From Virgisporangium ochraceum (lineage in GTDB: Bacteria > Actinomycetota > Actinomycetes > Mycobacteriales > Micromonosporaceae), in contig NZ_BOPH01000115.1 of assembly GCF_016863655.1 (NCBI RefSeq), positions 1-45,910 of the forward strand: a stretch of DNA of 45,910 nucleotides. The letters are read 5' to 3'. Below, piece by piece: positions 24,034 through 31,981 of this stretch (positions are counted from its first letter, which is position 1; each line of letters begins with the position of its first letter). The notes under the pieces are model-generated. The model was given only the letters and a program-made list of their open reading frames with translations, was not told the origin of the DNA and did no database searches. Position numbers and translations under genes: made by a program.

Positions 24034-24091
24034 CCCGCGATCGTGGACACTTGTGCATCGATTTCGATGTAGGAGTGTCCAAGATCGCGGG
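24034..24091. repeat. Hairpin element with nested inner stem
   Basis: Arms 24034-24051 and 24074-24091 pair at 17 of 18 positions (arm CCCGCGATCGTGGACACT; one mismatch). Inside the 22-base spacer CATCGA (24056-24061) pairs perfectly with TCGATG (24064-24069), giving a two-tier hairpin of 58 bases. It follows the LacI remnant by 3 bases and lies before the convergent dehydrogenase gene end (24154). The outer part of its right arm, read on the minus strand, shares GATCTTG with the element at 28313. Confidence 0.75.
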
Positions 24092-24153
24092 GGTGGGTCA
24101 GCTGGCTGCCTTCGGGAGTGGGCGTCCAGCACATCGTCGGCGCGCTGTGAGCG

Positions 24154-25176
24154 TCACGGGCGCAGCAGCGCCTTGATGGAGCGGCGTTCGTCCATGGCCC
24201 GGTAGGCCTCCGCCGCCCGGTCGAGCGGCAGGTCCAGGTCGAAGACCCGGCCGGGGTCGATCTCGCGGCGCAGGACCAGGTCGATCAGCTCCGGCAGGAA
24301 GCGGCGGACCGGCGCCGGTCCCCCATGCAGGTGGACGTGCGAGAAGAACAGCTCCATGCCGGGCAGCTCGACGTCGTGCGTGACCCCGACGTAGCCGACG
24401 TGGCCGCCGGGCCGGGTGGCGCGGATCGCCTGCATCATCGACTCCTGCGTACCCACCGCCTCGATCGCCGAGTGGGCGCCGAGCCCGTCGGTCAGGTCCC
24501 TGATGCGGGCCACGCCCTCGTCGCCGCGCTCGGTGACGATGTCGGTCGCGCCGTACTCCAGAGCCAGCTTCTGCCGCGGTTCGTGCCGGCTCATCGCGAT
24601 GATGCGCTCCGCGCCGAGCTGCCGGGCCGAGAGGACTCCGAGCAGCCCGACGGCGCCGTCACCCACCACGGCGACGGTCTTTCCGGGACCGGCGTGCGCC
24701 GCGACGGCGGCGAACCAGCCCGTGCCGAGGACGTCCGACGCGGTCAGCAGCCCCGGCACGAGGTCGTCCGGCGGGATCTCGGGCGTGGCGACCAGCGTGC
24801 CGTCGGCCAGCGGGACCCGCAGGAACTCCGCCTGCGACCCGAGCCCGCCCATGCCCACCCGGTGCACGCACGAGCTCTGGTACCCGGCCCGGCAGATCTC
24901 GCAGGTGTTGTCGGAGGCGAAGAACGAGCCGACCACGAACTGACCCGGCCGCACGGTGCGGACGTCGGCACCAACCTCCTCGACGACGCCGACGTACTCG
25001 TGGCCCATCGGCGACGGGCCCTCGACCTTGTCGATCCCGCGGTACGGCCACAGATCGGAGCCGCAGACGCAGGCCGCGGACAGCCGGATGACCGCGTCGG
25101 TCGGCTCGACGATCCGCGGATCCTCCCGCTCCTCCACCCGGACGTCACCGGGGGCGTGCAGAACGACACCACGCAT
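24154..25176 (-). CDS. Zinc-dependent alcohol dehydrogenase family protein
   Basis: A 340-residue medium-chain dehydrogenase. Catalytic zinc ligands lie in ACVCGSDLWPYRG (Cys) and GHEYVGVVEEVG (His-Glu); the structural-zinc lobe is reduced (CEICRAGYQSSCVH). The NAD(P)-binding motif is VAVVGDGAVGLLGVLSARQLGA at about residues 170-190. This subgroup (SDLWPYRG, MGHEYVG) resembles uncharacterised actinobacterial alcohol dehydrogenases. The ATG at 25176 follows GAAGGAAGG; a longer frame would read through promoter DNA. Substrate unknown. Confidence 0.9.
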   Translation of the reverse strand: MRGVVLHAPGDVRVEEREDPRIVEPTDAVIRLSAACVCGSDLWPYRGIDKVEGPSPMGHEYVGVVEEVGADVRTVRPGQFVVGSFFASDNTCEICRAGYQSSCVHRVGMGGLGSQAEFLRVPLADGTLVATPEIPPDDLVPGLLTASDVLGTGWFAAVAAHAGPGKTVAVVGDGAVGLLGVLSARQLGAERIIAMSRHEPRQKLALEYGATDIVTERGDEGVARIRDLTDGLGAHSAIEAVGTQESMMQAIRATRPGGHVGYVGVTHDVELPGMELFFSHVHLHGGPAPVRRFLPELIDLVLRREIDPGRVFDLDLPLDRAAEAYRAMDERRSIKALLRP

Positions 25177-25292
25177 GATGGTTTCCTTCCTTCGATCGGA
25201 ACATGTCCAGCAAACCTCGTCCGGTGCGCGCCGGGGAGTCTCTCCGGAGAGGTGTACCCGCAGTACACCCCTCGCAGCCTGTCGAGATTTTG

Positions 25293-25309
25293 CGTTGATG
25301 ACATCGACG
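25293..25309. promoter_or_regulatory. Candidate operator upstream of GH99-like gene
   Basis: CGTTGATGACATCGACG is a 17-bp near-palindrome (7 of 8 pairs around a central A), lying in the only A/T-rich part of the divergent region between the dehydrogenase (start 25176) and the GH99-like gene (start 25386), 76 bases before the latter. A sugar-responsive repressor site is plausible; no regulator gene is adjacent. Confidence 0.4.
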
Positions 25310-25385
25310 TCTTGCAATCAGATGCCGGCAGCTGGCAGTATTCGGGTCCGCGGGTCCGCCTACCCGCCACCCCCGAGGAGTCCAC

Positions 25386-27326
25386 ATGGGAGTCTCTCGT
25401 CGCTCCGTCATGTCCACCGCCGCCACCGCCGCGACCGGCGCCGTCGTCGCCGCCCTGCCGCAGTCCGCCGCACGAGCCGTCAGCCCGCCCGGCGACGTCG
25501 TCGGCAAGGTCACCGTCGGATACCAGGGCTGGTTCGCCTGCGTGGGCGACGGCGCGCCGATCAACGGCTGGTGGCACTACAGCCCCGACTGGTCACGTCC
25601 GCCGGCGCCGGGCGCGTGCTCGATCACCTGCTGGCCGGACATGCGCGACTTCACCAGCGGGTACCGCAGCGGCTTCGCCAACCTCGGCAACGGCCAGCCG
25701 GCGACACTGTTCTCGTCCCACGACCAGCAGACCGTCGACACGCACTTCCGGTGGATGCAGCAGAACGGCTGCGACACCGCGGCGCTGCAACGCTTCAACC
25801 CCAACGGTTCCGAGGGCCCGACCCGCGACGCGGTCACCGCGATGGTCCGGCGGGCCGCGGAGGCGACGGGCCGGAAGTTCTACATCATGTACGACGTCAC
25901 CAACTGGACGAACATGCAGTCGGAGACGAAGGCCGACTGGACCTCGAAGATGTCGGCGTACACGTCGTCACCGGCGTACGCGCGGCAGAACGGGATGCCG
26001 GTGGTGTGCGTCTGGGGCTTCGGCTTCGACGATCCGGGACGCCCGTTCGCGCCGGCCGCGTGCCTCGACGTCGTCACCTGGTTCAGGCAGCAGGGCTGCT
26101 ACGTGATCGGCGGCGTGCCCACCCACTGGCGGCTGGGCACCGACGACTCCCGTCCCGGGTTCCTCGACGTGTACCACGCGTTCCACATGGTCTCGCCGTG
26201 GATGGTCGGCCGCATCGTCGACATCGGCGGCGCCGACTGGTTCCACCAGAACCGGGTGCTGCCCGACCTCGCCGACCTCACCCCGCGCGGCATCGACTAC
26301 CAGCCGTGCGTCATCCCCGGCGACCTCGCGCTCGGCCACCGCCGGCACGGCGACCTCATGTGGCGCCAGTTCTACAACCACACCCGGGCCGGCGTGCAGA
26401 GCGTCTACATCTCGATGTTCGACGAGTTCAACGAGGGCAACCAGATCGCGAAGACCGCGGAGAGCGCGGCGTTCCAGCCCACCAACTCCGGCATGCGCGC
26501 CCTCGACGAGGACGGCACACCCTGCTCGGCCGACTACTACCTGCGGCTGACCGACGACGGCGGCCGCATGCTCAAGGGCCGGGTGGCGTTGACCGCCACC
26601 CGGTTCACGCCCACGTTCCCCGGCGACTCCGTGCCGCCGACCGTACCGGGGAACCTGCGCGTCACCGGCACCACCGACACGACCGTCACCCTCGCCTGGA
26701 ACGGGTCGACCGACGACACCGCCGTCGCCGGCTACCGGGTATCCCGCGTCACCGGCACGACGAGCACCGCGGTCGGCACCACGCAGACGCTCGCGTTCAC
26801 GGTCACCGGGCTGGCGTCCGGGACCGCGCACACGTTCAGCGTGGCCGCGTTCGACGCGGCCGGCAACGCGTCGGCCGGCTCGAACCAGGTGACGGCGACG
26901 ACCGTCGCCGGCAACCTCGCGCAGGGACGCCCGACCGCGGAGAGCAGCCACACCCAGCACTACGGCAGCGGCAACGCCGTCGACGGCAACAGCGGCACGT
27001 ACTGGGAGAGCGCCAACCACGCCTTCCCGCAGTGGCTCCAGGTGGACCTCGGGTCTACAGTGGACACCCGCCGGATCGTGCTGACCCTGCCGCCGCTGCC
27101 GGCGTGGGCGACCCGGACGCAGACGCTGTCGGTGGGCGGCAGCACCAACGGCTCGTCATTCGCCACCGTGCTCGGACCGGCGGGGTACACGTTCGACCCG
27201 GCGACCGGCAACACCGTCACGATCACGTTCCCCGCGACCGCCGCGCGGTACCTGCGGCTGACGTTCACCGGCAACACCGGCTGGCCGGCGGGACAGGTGT
27301 CGGAGCTGCGCGTGTACACGGCCTAG
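25386..27326 (+). CDS. Secreted GH71/GH99-like glycosidase with FN3 and F5/8 C modules
   Basis: A 646-residue exported multidomain enzyme. Residues 1-31 carry a twin-arginine-type signal (MGVSRRSVMSTAATAATGAV, cleavage after AARA). Residues about 38-400 match GH99-like/GH71-like catalytic domains: VTVGYQGWFACVGDG, WMQQNGCDTAALQRF, KFYIMYDVTNW, GMPVVCVWGFGF, and VYISMFDEFNEGNQI with candidate acidic catalytic residues. A fibronectin type III module follows (PPTVPGNLRVTGTTDTTVTL, about 418-505), then a discoidin/F5-8 C sugar-binding module (AVDGNSGTYWES, PQWLQVDLGS, about 508-646). GAGGAG precedes the ATG. Substrate likely a mannan- or xylan-type glycan; not determinable here. Confidence 0.88.
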   Translation: MGVSRRSVMSTAATAATGAVVAALPQSAARAVSPPGDVVGKVTVGYQGWFACVGDGAPINGWWHYSPDWSRPPAPGACSITCWPDMRDFTSGYRSGFANLGNGQPATLFSSHDQQTVDTHFRWMQQNGCDTAALQRFNPNGSEGPTRDAVTAMVRRAAEATGRKFYIMYDVTNWTNMQSETKADWTSKMSAYTSSPAYARQNGMPVVCVWGFGFDDPGRPFAPAACLDVVTWFRQQGCYVIGGVPTHWRLGTDDSRPGFLDVYHAFHMVSPWMVGRIVDIGGADWFHQNRVLPDLADLTPRGIDYQPCVIPGDLALGHRRHGDLMWRQFYNHTRAGVQSVYISMFDEFNEGNQIAKTAESAAFQPTNSGMRALDEDGTPCSADYYLRLTDDGGRMLKGRVALTATRFTPTFPGDSVPPTVPGNLRVTGTTDTTVTLAWNGSTDDTAVAGYRVSRVTGTTSTAVGTTQTLAFTVTGLASGTAHTFSVAAFDAAGNASAGSNQVTATTVAGNLAQGRPTAESSHTQHYGSGNAVDGNSGTYWESANHAFPQWLQVDLGSTVDTRRIVLTLPPLPAWATRTQTLSVGGSTNGSSFATVLGPAGYTFDPATGNTVTITFPATAARYLRLTFTGNTGWPAGQVSELRVYTA

Positions 27327-27335
27327 GATCGCGGC

Positions 27336-28271
27336 ATGGGGTCGGTGCCGCGGTCGGTCGTCGGCCGGCTGCCGGCCGGCCCCGGGGTGTACCGGTTCCG
27401 CGACGCGCGGGGACGGGTGCTCTACATCGGACGCGCGACCGCGCTGCGCCACCGCGTCGGCTCGTACTGGGGCGACCTCGCCGGCCGGCGGCACCTGCGC
27501 CGGATGGTCCCGCAGATCGCGCGGATCGAGGCCGTCGCCTGCGACTCGGTGCACGAGGCCGCGTGGCTCGAACGCAACCTCCTGGAACGGTCGAAGCCGC
27601 GCTGGAACCGCGTCGCCGGCGGCGCGGAGGAGCTGATGTGCATCCGGCTGGAGCACCGGGCGGGCGTCCCGCACCTGGGCGCCGTGCACTGGGACGGCGT
27701 CGTCCCCGCAGACGACGACGTCACGTTCGGGCCGTACCTCGGCGGCACGCGCACGCGGCTCGCCGTGTCGGCGCTCGACCGCGTGCTGCCGTTGTGGGCC
27801 ACCGACGAGCGGCTCGGCGGCTTCCGCCGCGACCTCGCCCGCGTGCGCGGTGTCGAGGCCGCCGACCGCGACCGGTTCCTGTCGACCGCGGTCGCCGTCC
27901 TGCGCCGGCAGGTCGCGGCGGTCGAGGCCGTCCGCGGTCAGCTCGCGGAGCTGCGGGACCGCGCCGCGGCCGGCCTGGTGTTCGAGCTCGCCGGCCGCAT
28001 CCAGTCCGAACTCGAGGCCGTCGACTGGGTCACGGCGGAGCAGAAGGTGACCCGGCTCGCCCCGCTCGACGACGGCGAGGTCCACGGCTGGGCCGACGGC
28101 CTGCTCGTCGGCTTCCGGGTCCACGGCGGCCGCCTCTGCGAGTGGACGCAGCGCGCCTGCCGCCTGCCCGCCGCCCGGCCGTACCTGGACCGCACCCCCG
28201 CCGCCTGGACCGCGTTCGCCACCCGAACCGCCGAACTCGGCCGCCACCTGGCCGAAGCCCACACCGCGTAG
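27336..28271 (+). CDS. Short UvrC-like GIY-YIG nuclease
   Basis: A 311-residue protein. The GIY-YIG domain is at residues 8-90: GPGVYRFRDARGRVLYIGRA with the catalytic Tyr/Arg, then HEAAWLERNLLERSKPRWN with the metal-binding Glu. It continues with the UvrC-type region containing a UVR-like helix (AAGLVFELAGRIQSELEAVDWVTAEQKV), then stops. The C-terminal RNase H-like endonuclease and helix-hairpin-helix of UvrC (usual length ~600) are missing. It could act as a Cho-like alternative 3' incision nuclease. A 9-base gap separates it from the GH99-like gene; the ribosome site is weak. Confidence 0.85.
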   Translation: MGSVPRSVVGRLPAGPGVYRFRDARGRVLYIGRATALRHRVGSYWGDLAGRRHLRRMVPQIARIEAVACDSVHEAAWLERNLLERSKPRWNRVAGGAEELMCIRLEHRAGVPHLGAVHWDGVVPADDDVTFGPYLGGTRTRLAVSALDRVLPLWATDERLGGFRRDLARVRGVEAADRDRFLSTAVAVLRRQVAAVEAVRGQLAELRDRAAAGLVFELAGRIQSELEAVDWVTAEQKVTRLAPLDDGEVHGWADGLLVGFRVHGGRLCEWTQRACRLPAARPYLDRTPAAWTAFATRTAELGRHLAEAHTA

Positions 28272-28312
28272 CGCCCCGCCCCGACCCGCCGTGGCGGCCC
28301 GCCGAGGCGGCG

Positions 28313-28390
28313 CGCCGATCTTGCAGTCGTGGCCGCACCTATGTGGCGACATGTCATGTTTTAGGGGAGGCCACGACTGCAAGATCGGCG
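28313..28390. repeat. Long perfect inverted-repeat element
   Basis: Arms 28313-28334 and 28369-28390 form a perfect 22-bp inverted repeat (arm begins CGCCGATCTTGCAGTCGTGG), around a 34-base A/T-richer centre that holds ACATG and CATGT. It lies between the UvrC-like gene end (28271) and a convergent gene end (28416), so it can also act as a terminator. Arm length and spacer size exceed those of ordinary terminators in this window. Confidence 0.8.
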
Positions 28391-28415
28391 GAGGGAGGAC
28401 CGGCCGGTCGGAGGC

Positions 28416-28789
28416 CTAGGATCCGAACCGGACCGATCGGACCGGGTCGGCGCCGAGGTACGCGTCCACCCGCCACCGGCCCACCGTCGGCCACGCGGTG
28501 CGGTCGCCGGAGACGTGGACGACGGTCCAGGTGCTCATGTGCACGTCGACGGTCTGCGCCGCGGTGTCCGTCCACCCGAACGCGCGGACCAGGTCGGCCG
28601 CCGGCATCGGCGGCGCGAACCGCAGGCTGGAGCCGGACGCGGTGACGCCCAGCGCGGCCGGCACCCCGGCGACCGCCGCCGCCACCTCCGGTTCGGACGC
28701 GGCCGCCGCCACGCGTGCCGCCAGCGCCCCGACGGCCGCGACCCGGGCCGCCCCGGCGCCACGAGGAGCAGGGCGAGCGCGGGACGCAT
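28416..28789 (-). pseudogene. Possible exported protein gene with a frame break
   Basis: The codon pattern from about 28760 down to the stop at 28416 looks coding (VGALAARVAAAASEPEVAAA, LGVTASGSSLRFAPPMPAAD, MSTWTVVHVSGDRTAWPTVG, YLGADPVRSVRFGS), but the only good start, ATG 28789, begins a signal-peptide-like stretch MRPALALLLVAPG in another frame. One extra base in the run of four C at 28751-28754 would join them into a protein of about 124 residues. So this is either a frameshifted gene, a sequencing error, or a gene with a later GTG start. Family not recognised. It lies 61 bases downstream of the gene ending at 28850, on the same strand. Confidence 0.45.
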
Positions 28790-28849
28790 CGAAGCCAGTC
28801 GACCACGACGGCGGGACCGCCGACTCGGCGCGCGGGATGAACCCGACGT

Positions 28850-29482
28850 CTACCCGTGGGCCGACCTGACGGCGAACCCGGCGAGCACGATCTCCTCCGG
28901 CTCGGGGTCGTCGTCGAGCCAGGAGCCCTCGTACGTGAAGCCGAACAGGGCCCGCAGCGCGTCCTCGGCCAGCTCCAGCGGATGGAACGGCAACGGGTAG
29001 CCGGAGTCGGCCGGGTCGACCGCCCTCTCCCCCGCCCAGTACGGCGCCTCGAACGCCAGCGGCGCGCCGACGTTCTCCAGGATCCCCGACTCCGGCGACA
29101 GGCTCAGCGACCGGCGCAGCTCGCCGTCGGGCGCCCAGACCGCGTAGGCGAACCAGTCGACGACGCTGTGCATCGCGTGCAGGTACAGGGTGCGGCCGCG
29201 GGCCTCGGCGCGGAACCGTCTGTCCAGAGTGGACGGATGGTCGAGGCCGGCGTCCGGGGTGCACACGATGGTGAGGCCCGGGAAGCAGCCGGCGTACACC
29301 TCGCCGCCGGTCGGGTTGGCGTTGCCGCCCAGGTCGCCGTCGCCGAGGTCCACAATGGACGCGTCGGGGTACAGCCGGGCGACCAGCGCGCGCGTCGCGT
29401 CCCGGTCCAGTGTCGGTACGGCCCGGAGGATCGGACGGACCTCGCCCCCGGCGTAGACCAGCATCCAGTCCTTCGCGCCCAC
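28850..29482 (-). CDS. Conserved actinobacterial hypothetical protein (DUF6928-like)
   Basis: A 210-residue soluble protein. Starts VGAKDWMLVYAGGEVRPIL; further landmarks are YAGCFPGLTIVCTPD, LHAMHSVVDWFAYAVWAPDGELRRSLSLSPESG and PYWAGERAVDP, with an acidic end (LDDDPEPEEIVLAGF). The pattern fits a conserved actinobacterial family of unknown function, possibly DUF6928; that label is from memory and not tested. GTG 29482 is chosen because GGGGAGG lies 5 bases upstream; the next Met is 6 codons in. The gene is divergent from a small membrane protein gene 42 bases away. Confidence 0.75.
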   Translation of the reverse strand: MGAKDWMLVYAGGEVRPILRAVPTLDRDATRALVARLYPDASIVDLGDGDLGGNANPTGGEVYAGCFPGLTIVCTPDAGLDHPSTLDRRFRAEARGRTLYLHAMHSVVDWFAYAVWAPDGELRRSLSLSPESGILENVGAPLAFEAPYWAGERAVDPADSGYPLPFHPLELAEDALRALFGFTYEGSWLDDDPEPEEIVLAGFAVRSAHG

Positions 29483-29524
29483 CGTGACCTCCCCGTTCGG
29501 TGCGGACACCCTATGGTTTCCGGT

Positions 29525-29938
29525 ATGACATCGACAAACGTGCCTCGACCGCCGGCGTGGCAGGTGCTCGGCGGGCTGGGCGTGGCCGTGCTGTCGGCCG
29601 CGGCGTGGTTCGGCTGGATGGGCTGGGACACCGAGTACGACGTCGACCCGGTGACCCAGGTGTCCAGCGGGCCCTACGAGGTCTGGCAGGTCCTCGGCTG
29701 CGGCGCCACGCTGCTGCTCGTGCTCGTCGGCGCGCTGCTCACGGGCGTCCGGGCGGCGGTGGCCTGTGCGGCGATGACGCTGGCCTTCACCGCGGCCTGG
29801 ACCGCGACGGCGGCCACGTCGGACGGCGGCGGCCTCTTCGTGGTCGGTGGGGTGCTGGTGCTGATCGGCCTCGCCACGGCCACCACAGTGGTCGCGGTGG
29901 TCACGGAGCAGTTGCGCCGGCGGCCCGCCGCCCGATGA
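29525..29938 (+). CDS. Small four-helix membrane protein
   Basis: A 137-residue protein with four hydrophobic helices (about residues 12-30, 55-76, 79-98 and 104-127) and short polar ends. The first outside loop is Trp/Tyr/Asp-rich (WFGWMGWDTEYDVDPVTQ). No recognised family. The gene starts 42 bases from the divergent gene at 28850-29482 and is followed 7 bases later by a same-strand gene, so it is likely co-transcribed with it. Confidence 0.72.
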   Translation: MTSTNVPRPPAWQVLGGLGVAVLSAAAWFGWMGWDTEYDVDPVTQVSSGPYEVWQVLGCGATLLLVLVGALLTGVRAAVACAAMTLAFTAAWTATAATSDGGGLFVVGGVLVLIGLATATTVVAVVTEQLRRRPAAR

Positions 29939-29945
29939 TGGGGGC

Positions 29946-30464
29946 ATGAGCAGAGCGAAGTCGGTCGGGTGCTACGGGGGCCACCCACCCGACCGGGCCG
30001 ACCCGCAGCGGGAGATCTGGGTCTACGACACCGCGCTCTCGCTCGTGCTGGCCCACGTGATCCGCGCGGTCGAGCGGCTCACCCCCGACCGGCGACCCGT
30101 GTGGTGGGCCGACCACGAACACGACCTGCGCGTGCAGGTGGTGGTGAGCGACCTGTTCCTCGACCTGACCGACGGCCTCGACGCCGCGCACCACGGGGAA
30201 CTGGCCCGCCTGCTGGAGGACGCCGCCGCCGAGGTCCGGCGGCGCGGCACGTTCACCGCGGCGGACGCCGCCGCCTGGCCGGTCCTCGGCACCGACACCG
30301 TGCCCCACCGCGACGACGGCTCCGACGACACCGCGCCGGCCGCGGAGCTCGGCGAGGCGATGGCCGCGCTCCTGCGGGGCACGCTGCCACCGGCACCGGC
30401 GGGGTCGATGTGGTTCTACGGCCCACCGGGCGGCCGCACGACGATCGTCATGCAGCTGGGCTAG
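29946..30464 (+). CDS. Hypothetical protein
   Basis: A 172-residue soluble protein of unknown family. Landmarks: KSVGCYGGHPPDRADPQREI near the start, a WWADHEHDLRVQVVVSDLF segment, a helical acidic middle (ELARLLEDAAAEVRRRG) and SMWFYGPPGGRTTIVMQLG at the end. Codon use is typical of the region. GGGGG sits before the ATG. The final TAG lies in a CTAG shared with the stop of the convergent DUF1877-like gene. Confidence 0.7.
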   Translation: MSRAKSVGCYGGHPPDRADPQREIWVYDTALSLVLAHVIRAVERLTPDRRPVWWADHEHDLRVQVVVSDLFLDLTDGLDAAHHGELARLLEDAAAEVRRRGTFTAADAAAWPVLGTDTVPHRDDGSDDTAPAAELGEAMAALLRGTLPPAPAGSMWFYGPPGGRTTIVMQLG

Positions 30465-30841
30465 GTCGCCGTGAAGACGACGGCGCGCCCGGCCGCGGCC
30501 GCGCGGTCGTAGAAGGCGCGCAGGTCGGCCAGGTTGGTCCAGGTGTACTCGAAGTCCCCGTCGTCGCCGGCGCCGGCGTAGTCGGGATCGTCGATGGCGT
30601 CGAAGCGGGTGCGCAGCCAGGCGCGGTCGACGCCGCGCAGGGCCGCGGCCACGTCGCGCACCTCGGCGGCGGTGACGTACACGACGTAGTACTCCTCGTG
30701 CAGGTGACGCCCGCCCGCGACGGCGTGTGACAGCGGGTACTCCCCCGCGTCGGGGTCGAGCGTGCCGCCGGTGAGGCAGCGGTGAATCGCGTCCCACGCC
30801 TTCTCCTGCACCGCCGTGACGGCGAAGTGCACCCCCAGCAT
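30461..30841 (-). CDS. DUF1877-like protein
   Basis: A 126-residue protein with the layout of DUF1877 proteins: LGVHFAVTAVQEKAWDAIHR at the start, YPLSHAVAGGRHL, then VRDVAAALRGVDRAWLRTRF, and a C-terminal YTWTNLADLRAFYDRAAAAG region ending AVVFTAT. Cytoplasmic; function of the family is unknown (small YfbM-like proteins). The ATG at 30841 is followed by an alternative GTG two codons in. It is divergent from the HTH_42 gene 36 bases away and convergent, with a 4-base overlap, with the gene before it. Confidence 0.8.
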   Translation of the reverse strand: MLGVHFAVTAVQEKAWDAIHRCLTGGTLDPDAGEYPLSHAVAGGRHLHEEYYVVYVTAAEVRDVAAALRGVDRAWLRTRFDAIDDPDYAGAGDDGDFEYTWTNLADLRAFYDRAAAAGRAVVFTAT

Positions 30842-30877
30842 GCCGCCGATCCTACGGCCGGCGCCTACGCTCCGAGG

Positions 30878-31981
30878 ATGCATCAGCTCAGCCGTCAGCA
30901 GGCGCGCCGGATCGCCGTCCGGGCCCAGTGGTTGCACAGCGACCGGCCGACCGACCTGCTCGACCTGGTACACCAGCTGACCCTGGTGCAGGTGGACCTC
31001 ACCGCCGCGGTCGCACCCAGCGCCGACCTGGTCGCCTGGAGCCGCCTCGGCGCCGCGTACCGGCCCGCGGACCTGGAGGAGGCACTGGGCAACCAGCAGC
31101 TGGTCGAGTACCGGGGGCTGATCCGTCCCGCCGCCGACCTGGCCCTGTACCGGGCCGACATGGCCGCCTGGGACCGGACCTCCGACATGCTCGGCGGGTG
31201 GCGGCGGTCGAACCGCGACTGGGTCGAGGCGAACAGGGGCTGCCGGCTCGACATCCTGCACCTGCTGCGCGCCGAGGGTCCGCTGCCGGCCCGGGAGATC
31301 CCCGACACCTGCGAGGTGCCATGGAGGTCGACCGGCTGGACCAACAACCGCAACGTCCTGCGGCTGCTGGAGTTCATGGAGGTACGCGGCGAGGTGGCGG
31401 TCGCCGGCCGGCAGGAGGGCAAGGGCCGCGACCGGCTCTGGGACCTCGCCGAACGGGTGTGGCCCGACGACACCGTGGTGCCCGCGGCCGAGGCCGCGCG
31501 GATCCGGGCCGAGCGGCGGCTGCGGTCGCTGGGCCTCGCCCGCCAGCGCGCACCGGAGTCGCCGATCGAGCCGCAGGACGTCGGCGAGGTCGGCGAACCG
31601 GCGGTCGTCGACGGCGTCAAGGGTGTCTGGCGGGTGGACCCCGACCTGCTCGACCAGCCGTTCCGCGGGCGCACCGCGCTGCTGTCGCCGATCGACCGGC
31701 TGGTCTACGACCGCAAGCGGATGGCGGAGCTGTTCGAGTTCGACTACCAGCTGGAGATGTACAAGCCGGCCGCGAAGCGGAAGTGGGGCTACTACGCGCT
31801 GCCGGTGCTGCACGGCGACCGGCTGGTCGGCAAGGTCGACGCCACCGCCGACCGGCCGGCCGGGGTGCTGCGGGTCGACGCGATCCACGAGGACGCGCCG
31901 TTCCCGAAGGCCGTGAGCACGGCGGTGCACCGCGAGCTGCGCTCCCTCGCCGACCTCCTCGGGCTGGTCATTCGGCTCTGA
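30878..31981 (+). CDS. HTH_42 winged-helix protein, YcaQ/AlkX-like DNA glycosylase candidate
   Basis: A 367-residue protein of the HTH_42 superfamily (Pfam winged helix DNA-binding, which includes the DNA glycosylases AlkZ and YcaQ/AlkX). N-terminal landmark LVHQLTLVQVDLTAAVAP followed by LVAWSRLG matches the place where YcaQ carries its catalytic Q-hydrophobic-D triad, here Q-V-D. Later helices NQQLVEYRGLIRPAADLALY, TNNRNVLRLLEFMEVRGEVA and the C-terminal RTALLSPIDRLVYDRKRMAELFEFDY plus GYYALPVLHGDRLVGKVD are the family's standard blocks. Probable role: base excision of bulky or cross-linked alkyl lesions. ATG 30878 has GAGGATG directly before it. Confidence 0.85.
   Translation: MHQLSRQQARRIAVRAQWLHSDRPTDLLDLVHQLTLVQVDLTAAVAPSADLVAWSRLGAAYRPADLEEALGNQQLVEYRGLIRPAADLALYRADMAAWDRTSDMLGGWRRSNRDWVEANRGCRLDILHLLRAEGPLPAREIPDTCEVPWRSTGWTNNRNVLRLLEFMEVRGEVAVAGRQEGKGRDRLWDLAERVWPDDTVVPAAEAARIRAERRLRSLGLARQRAPESPIEPQDVGEVGEPAVVDGVKGVWRVDPDLLDQPFRGRTALLSPIDRLVYDRKRMAELFEFDYQLEMYKPAAKRKWGYYALPVLHGDRLVGKVDATADRPAGVLRVDAIHEDAPFPKAVSTAVHRELRSLADLLGLVIRL

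Noticed and set aside
24956..28645. Very long plus-strand open frame across the GH99-like and UvrC-like genes
   Set aside because: It is an Arg/Pro/Ala-rich shadow frame caused by high GC; the recognised proteins lie in other frames of the same strand.
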